The translations under genes were made by a program, and so were the position numbers. A DNA stretch of 51,452 nucleotides from Streptomyces sp. WM6378. Lineage in GTDB: Bacteria > Actinomycetota > Actinomycetes > Streptomycetales > Streptomycetaceae. Each line of letters opens with the position of its first letter. Position 1 is the stretch's first letter. The stretch covers positions 1 to 51,452 of the forward strand of contig NZ_LGDD01000318.1 in NCBI RefSeq assembly GCF_001279695.1, in the 5' to 3' direction. The notes below the pieces were generated by a model that was not told where the DNA came from, ran no database searches, and saw nothing but the letters and a program-made list of their open reading frames with translations. Shown in pieces: positions 15,141-24,203 of this stretch.

Positions 15141-15899
15141 ATGTTCTGGGTCCTCTTCCTTCTGCCGGCAATCGTCGCGGCCGGGTTGTCCTGTGGCCGC
15201 CTGTGTCTCGCGGCCGTCGCCGCGGCCCGCCCCCAACCGAGGCCGGACGGGGAGCGGGGCCTGTCCTGTTACGAGGCCGCGTTCCTGGCGGGCGGCCCCT
15301 ACCGGGTCGCCGACCTCACCCTCGTCTCCATGCACCGCGCCCGCCGACTGCTGCTCGCGCACACCGGCTGGGCCACCGTCGTCGACCCCGAGGGCCGCGA
15401 CGAACTGGAGCGGTCCGTCCTCACCGCGATCGGGTCGGGCGGCCAGGAGCGGATAGCGGTGATACGGGCGGGCGCGGCCGCGGCCGACGCGGTGCGCTCG
15501 CTCGCCGACCGGCTCGCCGGGGCCGGCCTCGCCGTCCCGGACGCCGTGCGGTCCGGGGTCAGCTCCTCGGTGCGGGCGGTGCGCAGCGCCACCCTGCTGA
15601 TCTCCGTGCTCGCCGTCAGTGCGCTGCTCATGCCGGGCGAAGGCGACACCGGGCGGGGCGAGATCGCCGCCTGGTTCGCACTCCCCCTCGTCCTCACGCT
15701 CGGCTGCCTCGCCATCGCCCGGGTGGAGATCCATCCGTACACCCGCTGGGCCTCACCCGACGGCCAGCGGCTGCTCGGCGGGCTCGACCCGGCGGGCGAT
15801 CCGCTCACCGCGGTCGCGGTGCGCGGCCTGCGGGCGGTGGACGATCCCCAACTGCGCAGCGCCCTGACGAGCGGCCGCTTCGCGCATCGGGGTCAATGA
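15141..15899 (+). CDS. TIGR04222 domain membrane protein
   Basis: A 252-residue membrane protein of unknown function. It has an N-terminal transmembrane segment (MFWVLFLLPAIVAAGLSCG), then the conserved core YEAAFLAGGPYRVADLTLVS and LLAHTGWATVVDPEGRDE, and a hydrophobic pair at about 152-195 (ATLLISVLAVSALLM, WFALPLVLTLGCLAIARVEI). As I recall, TIGR04222 proteins often carry Cys/Gly-rich low-complexity tails and occur near DUF692 genes; this one ends in SGRFAHRGQ with no such tail. The start is uncertain: ATG 15141 has TACAAC 6 nt upstream (leaderless type), whereas GTG 15093 would add 16 residues. It follows DUF4142 copy 2 by 74 nt. Confidence 0.7.
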   Translation: MFWVLFLLPAIVAAGLSCGRLCLAAVAAARPQPRPDGERGLSCYEAAFLAGGPYRVADLTLVSMHRARRLLLAHTGWATVVDPEGRDELERSVLTAIGSGGQERIAVIRAGAAAADAVRSLADRLAGAGLAVPDAVRSGVSSSVRAVRSATLLISVLAVSALLMPGEGDTGRGEIAAWFALPLVLTLGCLAIARVEIHPYTRWASPDGQRLLGGLDPAGDPLTAVAVRGLRAVDDPQLRSALTSGRFAHRGQ

Positions 15900-15953
15900 C
15901 CGCACCCCGCACGGCCCCGCTGCTTTACTTCACCCCGTGTGAAGTAGTCCCTT

Positions 15954-15979
15954 TTGATCTGTATGTACTTCTTTAGTAC
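15954..15979 (+). promoter_or_regulatory. AT-rich promoter or operator region of the peptidase gene
   Basis: TTGATC (15954-15959) and TAGTAC (15974-15979) could be promoter hexamers, although the 14-nt spacing is short. GTACT and AGTAC (15965-15969, 15975-15979) form an inverted repeat that could bind a repressor. Confidence 0.3.
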
Positions 15980-16005
15980 CGCAGCATGAAAGGGATGCAC
16001 CGGCG

Positions 16006-17598
16006 ATGAGAGCTGTAGCGCTGTACGGAACCCTGGGTTCCCTCGTCCTTTCCGCCCTCGTCGCCGCGCCCGCGGGCAGCGCCGACCCGCTGACCGCCGA
16101 GGCCCGGGGCGTGGCCGTGGCCGCCCAGCGCGCGGCCGCGGCCCCGATGCACTTCGGCCGCTGCCCGCAGGCCGAGTCGCTGCCCGCCTCGGTCCAGTGC
16201 GGCACCGTCGAGGTCCCGCTCGACTACGCCCAGCCGACGGGGCGTCAGATCGCCCTCACCGTCAGCCGGGTCAGGGCCAAGGGCGCCGGGCGGCAGGGCG
16301 CCCTGGTGTTCAACCCGGGCGGGCCCGGCGCCTCCAGCATGTACTTCCCGATGGTCGCCCAACTCGCCGGCTGGAAACGCATCGCCGGGGCGTACGACCT
16401 GGTCGGCTACGCCCCGCGCGGGGTGGCCCGCTCGGCGCCGCTGTCCTGCCAGGACCCGGCCGACTTCGCCAAGGCCCCGACCGAGTCGCCCTCGTACCCC
16501 TCGGAGTCGTACAAGAAGGAGCGGATCGCACAGGCCCAGGCGTACGCACAGGGCTGTGCGCGCAACGCCGGGGACGCGCTGCGCTTCTACACCAGCATCA
16601 ACAACGCGCGTGACCTGGACGTGCTGCGGGCCGCGCTCGGCGAGAAGAAGCTGACCTTCATGGGCGCCTCGTACGGCACCTACTTCGGGGCGGTGTACGC
16701 GACGCTGTTCCCCTCGCACATCCGCCGGATGGTCTTCGACTCGGTGGTCGACCCGGATCCCCAGCAGATCTGGTACCGCAACAACCTCGACCAGTCGCTG
16801 GCCTTCGAGAGCCGCTGGAAGGACTTCCGCACCTGGGTCGCCAAGCACGACGCGGTCTACCACCTGGGCGGCACAGCCGCCGAAGTGCTGGAGAGCTACG
16901 AGAAGGTGCGGGCCGCGCTGACTCGCGAACCGGCCGGCGGCAAGGTGGGGCCCGCGCAGTTGCAGGCGGCGATCCTCAAGGCCGGGTACTACGACGACTA
17001 CTGGTCGAGCCGGGCGACCGCCCTGTCGGAGTACCTCAAGGGCAATCCGAAGCCGCTGATCGAACAGGCCGCGCCCAAGCCGGAGTCGGCGCACGACGAC
17101 GAGAACGGCAACGCCGTGTACACGGCAGTGGAGTGCAACGACGCCGCGTGGCCGACGGACTTCGCCACGTGGGACCGCGACAACAGCAAGCTCGCCACGC
17201 TCGCGCCGTTCGAGACGTGGGACAACGCGTGGATGAACCTGCCGTGCGCCTACTGGCCCGCCCCGCAGCAGAAGGCGGTGGACGTACGGGCCGAGGAAGG
17301 GGCGCTGCCGCCGACGCTGATCCTGGCGGCCGAGCGGGACGCGGCGACGCCGTACCACGGGGCGCTGGAACTCCAGCAGCGGCTGCCGGGCTCCGTACTC
17401 GTCACGGAGAAGGACGCCGGCACGCACGGCATCGCGGGCGGCGCCAACGGGTGCGTGAACGGCTATGTGGAGGACTATCTGCTGAACGGTCGGACGCCGG
17501 TGCGGCGCGCATCGTGCGCGCCGCACCCGGAGCCGAACCCGGTGTCGCTGGACGAGCGGACAGCCGGCAGGCCGGGGCATGTGTTGCCCGCTCTCTGA
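16006..17598 (+). CDS. Secreted S33 peptidase (tripeptidyl aminopeptidase family)
   Basis: An exported alpha/beta-hydrolase likely to cut tripeptides from protein N-termini outside the cell. The 530-residue precursor has a Sec signal (MRAVALYGTLGSLVLSALVA, cleavage near AGSA). It contains the oxyanion-hole segment NPGGPG (103-108), the nucleophile elbow GASYGTYFG with Ser222, a lid region rich in Tyr and Trp (250-390), the acid Asp in AERDAATPYHGA and the catalytic His in AGTHGIAGG. The overall pattern matches the Tap/SlpD/SlpE group of Streptomyces. AGGGA lies 10 nt upstream of the ATG. It is monocistronic, with a terminator shared with convergent hemQ. Confidence 0.85.
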   Translation: MRAVALYGTLGSLVLSALVAAPAGSADPLTAEARGVAVAAQRAAAAPMHFGRCPQAESLPASVQCGTVEVPLDYAQPTGRQIALTVSRVRAKGAGRQGALVFNPGGPGASSMYFPMVAQLAGWKRIAGAYDLVGYAPRGVARSAPLSCQDPADFAKAPTESPSYPSESYKKERIAQAQAYAQGCARNAGDALRFYTSINNARDLDVLRAALGEKKLTFMGASYGTYFGAVYATLFPSHIRRMVFDSVVDPDPQQIWYRNNLDQSLAFESRWKDFRTWVAKHDAVYHLGGTAAEVLESYEKVRAALTREPAGGKVGPAQLQAAILKAGYYDDYWSSRATALSEYLKGNPKPLIEQAAPKPESAHDDENGNAVYTAVECNDAAWPTDFATWDRDNSKLATLAPFETWDNAWMNLPCAYWPAPQQKAVDVRAEEGALPPTLILAAERDAATPYHGALELQQRLPGSVLVTEKDAGTHGIAGGANGCVNGYVEDYLLNGRTPVRRASCAPHPEPNPVSLDERTAGRPGHVLPAL

Positions 17599-17612
17599 TC
17601 TTCCGGGTCAGG

Positions 17613-17653
17613 GGTGACCGGGGTCCGCTCGCGTGGCGCGGCCCCCGGTCACC
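17613..17653. terminator. Bidirectional terminator between peptidase and hemQ
   Basis: An 11-bp perfect stem (GGTGACCGGGG, 17613-17623, with 17643-17653) surrounds a 19-nt GC-rich loop. It ends 9 nt before the hemQ stop. Confidence 0.75.
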
Positions 17654-17661
17654 TGGTCTTG

Positions 17662-18378
17662 CTAGGCCAGTGAGGCCACGAGGTCGGCCACGCTCTTGCG
17701 GCGCCCGGTGTAGAACGGCACCTCTTCGCGGACGTGCATGCGGGCCTCGGAGGCGCGCAGGTGACGCATCAGGTCGACGATGCGGTGCAGCTCGTCGGCC
17801 TCGAAGGCGAGCAGCCACTCGTAGTCGCCGAGCGAGAACGAGGCGACCGTGTTGGCCCGCACGTCCGGGAAGCCGCGGGCCATCTTGCCGTGGTCGGCGA
17901 GCATGCGGCGGCGGTCCTCGTCGGGCAGCAGGTACCAGTCGTAGCTGCGCACGAACGGGTACACCGACACGTAGTCGCGGGCGTGCTCGTCGGCGAGGAA
18001 CGCCGGGATGTGCGCCTTGTTGAACTCGGCGGGCCGGTGCAGCGCCATGTTCGACCACACCGGTTCGAGCGCGCGGCCCAGCTTGGTGCGGCGGAACAGG
18101 TTGTACGCGCTCTGGAGCTCGTCGGAGGTCTCCGCGTGCCACCAGATCATGACGTCGGCGTCCGCGCGCAGACCCGACAGGTCGTAGGTGCCGCGGACGG
18201 TGATGTCCTTGGCGGCGAGCTGGTCGAACAGCTCCTGGACCTCGTCGGCGTAACCCGACCGGTCCTCAGGGAGTACGTCGCGCAGCTTGAAGACAGACCA
18301 CAGGGTGTAGCGGATGACCTCGTTGAGGTCCTTCGCCTTCTTCCCCGCGTTGGGAATCTTTTCCGGAGCAGCACTCAT
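17662..18378 (-). CDS. hemQ: Coproheme decarboxylase (chlorite-dismutase-like)
   Basis: Performs the last step of the coproporphyrin-dependent heme pathway, converting iron-coproporphyrin III to heme b. The 238-residue protein is a chlorite-dismutase fold: N-terminal [15 protein letters not shown], central [20 protein letters not shown], the strongly conserved [20 protein letters not shown], and the C-terminal half with [20 protein letters not shown] and a final [20 protein letters not shown]. It is translated from ATG 18378, 4 nt after the hemY stop, so the two are co-transcribed and probably coupled. The spurious upstream extension in frame lies inside hemY. Confidence 0.93.
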   Translation of the reverse strand: MSAAPEKIPNAGKKAKDLNEVIRYTLWSVFKLRDVLPEDRSGYADEVQELFDQLAAKDITVRGTYDLSGLRADADVMIWWHAETSDELQSAYNLFRRTKLGRALEPVWSNMALHRPAEFNKAHIPAFLADEHARDYVSVYPFVRSYDWYLLPDEDRRRMLADHGKMARGFPDVRANTVASFSLGDYEWLLAFEADELHRIVDLMRHLRASEARMHVREEVPFYTGRRKSVADLVASLA

Positions 18379-18382
18379 GTGG

Positions 18383-19813
18383 CTATTGTCCCGCGTCACT
18401 CTGGGTGTTCCGCGCCAGGGTCGACGTGGCGATGATCTCGTCCGCGGCGCGCCGGGCGCTCGCGACGCACGCGGGGATGCCGACACCGTCGTACGCGGCG
18501 CCGCAGACGCGCAGTCCGGGCAGCTTGGCGACCTCGGCCCGGATGCGGGCGACCTTGGCCAGATGGCCCACCGGGTACTGCGGAAGCCCGCCGATCCAGC
18601 GGGTCACCTCGGTCGCGACGGGCCGGGCGGACAGGCCGACGGCCTCGCCGAGGTCGCCGAGCGAGACGTCCACGAGATCGGGGTCGTCCCAGTCCAGGTG
18701 CTGCTCCTCGCCGTAGCGCCCGATCGAGGTACGCAGCACGAACAGGTCCGAGCCGCGCTCCTTCACCCACTGCCACTTGTACGAGGAGAAGGTGGAGGCC
18801 TTGATGGTGCGGCCGTCCACCGGCGGCACCAGGAACCCGGAGCGCTCCTCCAACCCGGCCAGATCGGCGCGCCGGAACGCGAGCGTGACCAGGACCATCG
18901 AGGCGTACTCGACCTCGGAGAGCTCGGCGGCCGCGACCGGCGACTCGGCGGCGAGCAGCGCGGAGGCGGACCAGGCGGGGGTGGAAAGGATCACGCCGTC
19001 GGCCTCGACGAGTTCCGTGTCGGTACGGATCTGCCAGCCGTCGGCGGAACGGGTGAGGCCGAGCACGGGGGTCTCGGTGCGGATCTCGCCGCCCTGGGCG
19101 CGCACCGCGTCGGCGACCGCGCCGGGCAGGGTGCCGAGGCCGCCGTCGAGGCCCGCGAAGACCGGGCCGCTCTGCTGCTTGGCCGCGGCCTTCGCCTGGA
19201 TGTCCTGGACGCCGTCGAGCAGCGAGCCGTGGGTGCGGGCCGCCTCGAAGAGCTGGGGGACGGCGGCCCGCATGGAGATCTTGTACGCGTCGCCCGCGTA
19301 CACGCCGCCGAGCAGCGGCTCCACCAGGCGGTCGACGACCTCGCGGCCGACCCGCTTGGCGACGAACTCTCCGACGCCGATGTCCTCGCCGACCTCGGTC
19401 GGGGCGAGTTCGCGGTCCTGCTCGACGCGGGCCAGGCCCTCGGCGGACAGGATGTCGTGGAGGGTGCCGGGCCGCGCGGGGACGCCCATCACATGGCCCT
19501 TGGGCATCGGCCGCAGCGCGCCCCGGGTCCAGATGGAGGCCGCCGCGGTGGCGGGCGCCTGCAACCGGTCACCGAGGCCGACCGCGCGGGCGAGCTCGAC
19601 GCCTTCGGGGCGCCGGGCCAGCATCGACTCGGCGCCTAGGTCGACGGGCGCGCCCGCGATCTCCCCGGCGAGCAGCTTGCCGCCGAGTACCGCGCTGCCT
19701 TCGAGCACGGTCACCCGGGCGCCGGCCCCGAGCAGCCGGTGGGCGGCGGCGAGTCCGGAGATTCCGCCTCCGACGACGACGATGTGCGGGGCGCGGGTGA
19801 CGGCGTTGTCCAT
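18383..19813 (-). CDS. hemY: Coproporphyrinogen III oxidase / protoporphyrinogen oxidase family flavoprotein
   Basis: FAD enzyme (HemY/CgoX type) that in Gram-positive bacteria oxidises coproporphyrinogen III to coproporphyrin III. The 476-residue protein starts with the dinucleotide-binding motif [16 protein letters not shown] and an acidic strand end (VTVLEGS), has the family segments [11 protein letters not shown] and [20 protein letters not shown], and ends with the FAD-contact motif [18 protein letters not shown]. It lies directly upstream of hemQ. GGAGG is only one base from the ATG; GACAGT 6 nt upstream suggests a leaderless alternative. Confidence 0.93.
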   Translation of the reverse strand: MDNAVTRAPHIVVVGGGISGLAAAHRLLGAGARVTVLEGSAVLGGKLLAGEIAGAPVDLGAESMLARRPEGVELARAVGLGDRLQAPATAAASIWTRGALRPMPKGHVMGVPARPGTLHDILSAEGLARVEQDRELAPTEVGEDIGVGEFVAKRVGREVVDRLVEPLLGGVYAGDAYKISMRAAVPQLFEAARTHGSLLDGVQDIQAKAAAKQQSGPVFAGLDGGLGTLPGAVADAVRAQGGEIRTETPVLGLTRSADGWQIRTDTELVEADGVILSTPAWSASALLAAESPVAAAELSEVEYASMVLVTLAFRRADLAGLEERSGFLVPPVDGRTIKASTFSSYKWQWVKERGSDLFVLRTSIGRYGEEQHLDWDDPDLVDVSLGDLGEAVGLSARPVATEVTRWIGGLPQYPVGHLAKVARIRAEVAKLPGLRVCGAAYDGVGIPACVASARRAADEIIATSTLARNTQSDAGQ

Positions 19814-19819
19814 GCCTCC

Positions 19820-19825
19820 ACTGTC
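19820..19825 (-). promoter_or_regulatory. Candidate -10 box for hemY-hemQ
   Basis: On the minus strand GACAGT lies 6 nt before the hemY ATG. The position fits other leaderless candidates in this window. Confidence 0.3.
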
Positions 19826-20021
19826 TCAGACCCCGGCCGGCGCCCTGAAACGAGTCCCGGTCCCTTGATCAACTCCCGTTCGGTACAGGCGAGTTGACCG
19901 GCTTGCCGGACCAACACCCGAGAGGCCACCGGCCGGGCGGGGAATTCCCCGCTCTCCCGGTACGTATCTTCACCAGGAGAAGGCGCGATCCGAGCGGACC
20001 TCACGAGCGGAGGCAACACCC

Positions 20022-21398
20022 ATGGCGGCGGAGCGACTGGTGGTCATCGGCGGTGACGCGGCGGGCATGTCCGCCGCCTCGCAGGCCCGCAGGCTGAAGG
20101 GCCCCGAGGAGTTGGAGATCGTCGCCTTCGAGCGCTCGGGCTTCACCTCGTACTCCGCGTGCGGGATCCCGTACTGGGTGGGCGGCGACGTGCCGAGTCA
20201 CGACGACCTGGTCGCCCGCACGCCCGAGGAGCACCGGGCCCGCGGGATCGATCTGCGGATGCGTACGGAGGTGACGGAGCTCGATGTGGCGGGCCGCCGG
20301 GTGCGGGCGCGCGACCTCGCGTCCGGTGCCGAGGAGTGGACCTCGTACGACAAGCTCGTCATCGCGACGGGGGCGCGGCCGGCGCGGCCGGCGCTGCCGG
20401 GGATCGACGCCCCGGGGGTGCACGGGGTGCACACCATCGACGACGGGCGGGCCCTCCTTGAGAGCCTGGAGGCGGTCGGGGAGCGGCGCGCGGTGGTGGT
20501 GGGCGGCGGCTACATCGGCATCGAGATGGCGGAGGCGATGCTGGCCCGCGGCTTCGATGTGACGCTGCTGACCCGCGGCCCCGAGCCCATGCACTCGCTC
20601 GACCCGGACATGGGCCGTCGCGTCATCGAGGCGATGGAGCGCTCCGGGATCCGGGTGGTCACGGGCGCGGAGGTCACCAAGGTCCTGACGGCCGGGTCGG
20701 GGCGGGTGCGCGCGGTGGCGACGGAGTCCGCCGAGTACCCGGCGGACGTGGTGGTGCTCGGCCTGGGCGTCACGCCCCGCACCGAGCTGGCCCGCGCGGC
20801 CGGGCTGCCGCTCGGCGTCGCGGGCGCGCTGCGCACGGACACCTCGATGCGGGTGCGCGGGCACGAGGACATCTGGGCGGGCGGCGACTGCGTCGAGGTG
20901 CTCGACCTGGTGTCGGGTCGGCACCGTCACATCGCGCTCGGCACGCACGCCAACAAGCAGGGCCAGGTCATCGGCTCCAACGTGGGCGGCGGGTACGGCA
21001 CGTTCCCGGGCGTGGTCGGCACGGCCGTCACCAAGGTCTGCGAGACGGAGATCGCCCGCACCGGTCTCCTGGAGAAGGAGGCGCGGGAGGAGGGCCTCCA
21101 GTACGTCACGGCGACCATCGAGTCGACCAACACCGCCGGGTACTACCCGGGCGCGGCCCTGATGACGGTGAAGATGCTGGCCGAGCGGCGCACGGGGCGG
21201 CTGCTCGGCGTGCAGATCGTGGGCGGTGCGGGCGCGGCCAAGCGGATCGACATCGCGGCGGTCGCCCTGACCGCCCGTATGACGGTGGATCAGATGACGG
21301 CCCTGGACCTCGGGTACGCCCCGCCGTTCTCGTCGGTGTGGGACCCGGTCCTGGTGGCGGCACGCAAGGCGGTGTCGGCCGTGCGCGCCGCCGGGTAG
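20022..21398 (+). CDS. FAD-dependent disulfide reductase, CoA-disulfide-reductase-like
   Basis: NAD(P)H-dependent flavoenzyme of the pyridine nucleotide-disulfide family. The 458-residue protein has an N-terminal FAD motif (VVIGGDAAGMSAASQARRL), the single-cysteine motif SYSACGIPY typical of CoA-disulfide reductases and NADH oxidases rather than a CxxxxC pair, a central NAD motif (VVVGGGYIGIEMAEAM), the second FAD contact DIWAGGDCVEV, and a C-terminal dimerisation domain from GTAVTKVCETEIARTG. Streptomyces lacks CoA as its main thiol, so the substrate is uncertain. GGAGG lies 9 nt before the ATG. It converges on hemE with only 3 bp between stop codons and no obvious terminator. Confidence 0.85.
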   Translation: MAAERLVVIGGDAAGMSAASQARRLKGPEELEIVAFERSGFTSYSACGIPYWVGGDVPSHDDLVARTPEEHRARGIDLRMRTEVTELDVAGRRVRARDLASGAEEWTSYDKLVIATGARPARPALPGIDAPGVHGVHTIDDGRALLESLEAVGERRAVVVGGGYIGIEMAEAMLARGFDVTLLTRGPEPMHSLDPDMGRRVIEAMERSGIRVVTGAEVTKVLTAGSGRVRAVATESAEYPADVVVLGLGVTPRTELARAAGLPLGVAGALRTDTSMRVRGHEDIWAGGDCVEVLDLVSGRHRHIALGTHANKQGQVIGSNVGGGYGTFPGVVGTAVTKVCETEIARTGLLEKEAREEGLQYVTATIESTNTAGYYPGAALMTVKMLAERRTGRLLGVQIVGGAGAAKRIDIAAVALTARMTVDQMTALDLGYAPPFSSVWDPVLVAARKAVSAVRAAG

Positions 21399-21401
21399 CC
21401 G

Positions 21402-22469
21402 CTACTTGGCGGTCTGCTCGTGGACGTACGCGACCAGGCGGGTCAGCGCGTCCGGGTCCATCGACGGGAGCACGCCGTGGCCCAGGTTGAAGACGTGGCC
21501 CTCCAGGCCGGCGGCGGCGTCCAGGACCTCGCGGGTCTTCGCCTCGACGGCCGCGGTCGGGGCGAACAGGACGGCCGGGTCGAGGTTGCCCTGGAGCGCC
21601 TTGCCGGGGCCGACCCGGCGGGCCGCCTCGTCGAGCGGGACGCGCCAGTCGACGCCGACGACGTCCGCGCCGGCCTCGCCCATGAGGCCGAGCAGTTCGC
21701 CCGTGCCGACGCCGAAGTGGATGCGGGGGACGCCGTAGGAGGCGACCGCGTCGAAGACCTTCGCCGAGGCGGGCAGGATCGAGCGCCGGTAGTCGGCGGG
21801 GGCGAGCGCGCCCACCCAGGAGTCGAAGAGCTGGACCGCGGAGGCGCCCGCCTCGATCTGCACCTTGAGGAAGGCGGCGGTGATCTCGGCGAGGCGGTCG
21901 AGCAGGTCGGCCCACAGCTCCGGGTCGCCGTACATCATGGCCTTGGTGTTCTCGTGGTTGCGGGACGGGCCGCCCTCCACGAGGTAGCTGGCCAGCGTGA
22001 ACGGGGCGCCCGCGAAGCCGATGAGCGGAGTGGCGCCGAGCTCGCCGGTCAGCATGCCGATCGCCTCGGTGACGTAGTGGACGTCCTCGGGGGTCAGGTC
22101 GCGCAGCCGCGCGAGGTCGGCCCGGGTCCGGATCGGATCGGCGACGACGGGGCCGACGCCCGGCTTGATGTCCAGGTCGATGCCGATGGCCTTGAGCGGG
22201 ACCACGATGTCGCTGAAGTAGATGGCCGCGTCGACCTTGTGCCGCCGCACGGGCTGGAGCGTGATCTCGGTGACCAGGTCGGGCCGCATGCACGACTCCA
22301 GCATGGGGATGCCCTCGCGCACCTTCAGGTACTCCGGCAGCGACCGCCCCGCCTGGCGCATGAACCAGACCGGCGTGTGCGGGACGGCTTCCCGCCTGCA
22401 CGCCTTGAGGAACGCGGAGTCGTGCGTCTTGCTGTTCGGCTGGCCCACAGGGCGGTCGTTGGCGCTCAC
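21402..22469 (-). CDS. hemE: Uroporphyrinogen III decarboxylase
   Basis: Removes four carboxyl groups from uroporphyrinogen III to give coproporphyrinogen III. The 355-residue TIM-barrel protein carries the signature [15 protein letters not shown], the conserved [33 protein letters not shown] and [12 protein letters not shown] 22469 was preferred because the family starts near SAFLKAC and the upstream TTG extension (9 residues) has no coding support. There is no Shine-Dalgarno; AAGATT 6 nt upstream on the minus strand may be a leaderless -10. It belongs functionally with hemY and hemQ but is separated from them by the reductase gene on the other strand. Confidence 0.95.
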   Translation of the reverse strand: MSANDRPVGQPNSKTHDSAFLKACRREAVPHTPVWFMRQAGRSLPEYLKVREGIPMLESCMRPDLVTEITLQPVRRHKVDAAIYFSDIVVPLKAIGIDLDIKPGVGPVVADPIRTRADLARLRDLTPEDVHYVTEAIGMLTGELGATPLIGFAGAPFTLASYLVEGGPSRNHENTKAMMYGDPELWADLLDRLAEITAAFLKVQIEAGASAVQLFDSWVGALAPADYRRSILPASAKVFDAVASYGVPRIHFGVGTGELLGLMGEAGADVVGVDWRVPLDEAARRVGPGKALQGNLDPAVLFAPTAAVEAKTREVLDAAAGLEGHVFNLGHGVLPSMDPDALTRLVAYVHEQTAK

Positions 22470-22547
22470 GCCCAGAATCTTCGCATGTGGCCGCAAGCCG
22501 CTGCCCCGGGCCGGGTGTCCCTACCGGCGCCGGGCGCCCGTTCCGCC

Positions 22548-22553
22548 TAGTCT
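22548..22553 (+). promoter_or_regulatory. Candidate -10 box for the DUF3000 gene
   Basis: TAGTCT ends 7 nt before ATG 22561 within the 91-bp divergent spacer to hemE. There is no Shine-Dalgarno. Confidence 0.45.
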
Positions 22554-22560
22554 TCCCCGC

Positions 22561-23214
22561 ATGGCTGCCGCTCAGGGACGAACTTCGGATGGCGCTGACG
22601 GCAGGGAAGCCGCGGACGGGACCACCGTTCCGATCCCCTTCCGTCAGGCCGTCGACGCACTGCGCACGGCGCGACTGCGCCCCGAGATCGAGGTGGACGA
22701 GACCCGTCCGCCACAGCGTCTCGCGCCGCACGCCTACGCCTTGGAAGCGGCGGTCGTCGAGGGCGAGGACGACCTGGCCGACGGTCGGCTCGTCCTGCTG
22801 CACGACCCCGCCGGGCACGACGCCTGGCAGGGCACCTTCCGCCTGGTCACCCTCGTACGGGCCGAGCTGGAGCCGGAGATGGCGGCCGACCCGCTGCTGC
22901 CCGAGGTCTGCTGGTCGTGGCTGACCGGCGCCCTGGACGCGCGCGGCCTCTCGTACGGGGAGGCGAGCGGCACGGTCACGCGGGCCGGCTCGCACTACTT
23001 CGGCGGGCTGGCGGAACGGCTTCCGGCGACCCAGATCGAGATCCGGGCGTCGTGGACGCCGCGCGAGGGCCTGGGCGGGGTGCCGGACACGGCGGGCCAC
23101 CTCGCGGCCTGGTGCGATCTGCTGTGCCAGATCGCGGGCCTGCCGCCGGTGTCGGGTCCGACCGAGGCGGGCAGCGGCGTCGTCACCCTGCCGCAGCGCC
23201 GCGACCCCCGCTGA
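22561..23214 (+). CDS. DUF3000 family protein
   Basis: A 217-residue actinobacterial protein of unknown function, recognised as DUF3000 by PFRQAVDALRTARLRPEIEV, RLAPHAYALEA and EVCWSWLTGALDARGLSY. It is acidic and cytoplasmic, without motifs for catalysis. It is conserved next to hemE and the downstream regulator and RNase D genes in Streptomyces, as I recall. ATG 22561 was chosen because the frame before it is a shadow of hemE. It ends at a strong terminator. Confidence 0.8.
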   Translation: MAAAQGRTSDGADGREAADGTTVPIPFRQAVDALRTARLRPEIEVDETRPPQRLAPHAYALEAAVVEGEDDLADGRLVLLHDPAGHDAWQGTFRLVTLVRAELEPEMAADPLLPEVCWSWLTGALDARGLSYGEASGTVTRAGSHYFGGLAERLPATQIEIRASWTPREGLGGVPDTAGHLAAWCDLLCQIAGLPPVSGPTEAGSGVVTLPQRRDPR

Positions 23215-23226
23215 CGCACCCTCCTG

Positions 23227-23263
23227 ACGGCCTGCGCCCCGCCCCCGGCGGGGCGCAGGCCGT
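23227..23263 (+). terminator. Strong terminator after the DUF3000 gene
   Basis: A 17-bp perfect stem (arm ACGGCCTGCGCCCCGCC, 23227-23243 with 23247-23263) has a 3-nt loop. It is followed by a short TT and then a 210-nt leader region that belongs to the next gene. Confidence 0.9.
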
Positions 23264-23474
23264 TTCCGCGGGCCCCCGCTCGGGTCCGGGCGCCCCGCCG
23301 ATTACTCGACGATCGAGCACGCGTCCGAATTGCCCTAAATGTTTCTCACCAAATCGTGATCATTCTCTAAAGGCCGAGGGGTTTGGTGCCGAAGAGGTTT
23401 GTGACCCTAACTGCACGGTTCGCCCCGGCTTCATCCCCGAGCCGGCTTCGTCCCGCACCTTTCCAGGAGGCCTG
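23264..23474 (+). promoter_or_regulatory. Upstream region of the response regulator gene
   Basis: A locally AT-rich island at 23331-23375 is likely to hold the promoter. CTCGA-CGA-TCGAG (23305-23317) is a small inverted repeat just before it, possibly an operator. A 6-bp hairpin (CCGGCT 23425-23430 with AGCCGG 23440-23445) lies in the probable 5' leader. No clear -35/-10 pair can be fixed. Confidence 0.3.
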
Positions 23475-24137
23475 GTGTCCGTTCTTCTTGAGCAGCCCGC
23501 AAGCCTGGTCGCCTACCGCCCGAACAAGCCGACGGCCATGGTCGTCGTTGCCGACCCCCGAGTCCGCTCCACCGTCACCCGGCACCTGTGGGCGCTCGGA
23601 GTACGTGACGTCATCGAGGCGTCGTCCATCGCGGAGGCCCGTCCCCGCGTCGGCAACCCGCGCGACATCTGCGTTGCCGACGTCCACCTGCCCGACGGTT
23701 CCGGGCTGACCCTGCTGTCCGAGACCCGAGCCGCCGGCTGGCCCAACGGCCTGGCCCTGTCCGCGGCCGACGACATCGGCGCCGTACGCAACGCCCTCGC
23801 CGGCGGCGTGAAGGGCTACGTCGTCACCGGTACCCGCACCAACGTCGGACACCCCGGCCGTCCCGGCGCCGCCCCCATCGGCGCCGCGGCCGCCCGTATG
23901 CACCGTCGCCCCCCGGGTGCCCCGAGTCACCCGGGCGGCTACCGCGAGCTCTCCGGCCGCGAGGTCGAGGTGCTCCGGCTGGTTGCGGAGGGCCAGTCGA
24001 ACAAGGCGATCGGCGTCTCCATGGGGCTGTCCGCCCTGACCGTCAAGTCCCACCTCGCCCGGATCGCACGCAAGCTCGGCACGGGTGACCGCGCCGGCAT
24101 GGTGGCCGTAGCGCTGCGTACCGGAATCATCCACTGA
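23475..24137 (+). CDS. Response regulator, receiver plus LuxR-type HTH
   Basis: A DNA-binding response regulator of the NarL/FixJ type, 220 residues. The receiver domain (20-125) has the phospho-acceptor Asp69 in CVADVHLPDGSG, but the usual conserved Lys near residue 115 appears only as the GGVKGYVV segment, so phosphorylation is plausible, not certain. A Gly/Pro/Ala linker (about 128-155) leads to the LuxR HTH (158-220: LSGREVEVLRLVAEGQSNKA, then the recognition helix LTVKSHLARIARKL). No sensor kinase gene is adjacent, so it is an orphan. GTG 23475 has AGGAGG 4 nt upstream, which fixes the start. Confidence 0.9.
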   Translation: MSVLLEQPASLVAYRPNKPTAMVVVADPRVRSTVTRHLWALGVRDVIEASSIAEARPRVGNPRDICVADVHLPDGSGLTLLSETRAAGWPNGLALSAADDIGAVRNALAGGVKGYVVTGTRTNVGHPGRPGAAPIGAAAARMHRRPPGAPSHPGGYRELSGREVEVLRLVAEGQSNKAIGVSMGLSALTVKSHLARIARKLGTGDRAGMVAVALRTGIIH

Positions 24138-24156
24138 CTGGTTTACGACCCTCGCG

Positions 24157-24188
24157 CGCCCGTCGACGGAACGTTCCGTCGACGGGCG
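24157..24188 (+). terminator. Perfect 32-bp palindrome after the response regulator
   Basis: The arm CGCCCGTCGACGGAAC (24157-24172) is followed directly by its reverse complement (24173-24188). It can fold into a long hairpin with a minimal loop. It lies 20 nt past the stop. Confidence 0.8.
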
Positions 24189-24203
24189 ACGTGCATACAC
24201 AGA

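Noticed and set aside
12753..15899. Search for a short Cys-rich precursor peptide near the MNIO gene
   Set aside because: Small frames in the gaps (for example at 14960-15142 minus and 15930-16205 minus) overlap genes antisense and lack leader-plus-cysteine core patterns or a start signal.
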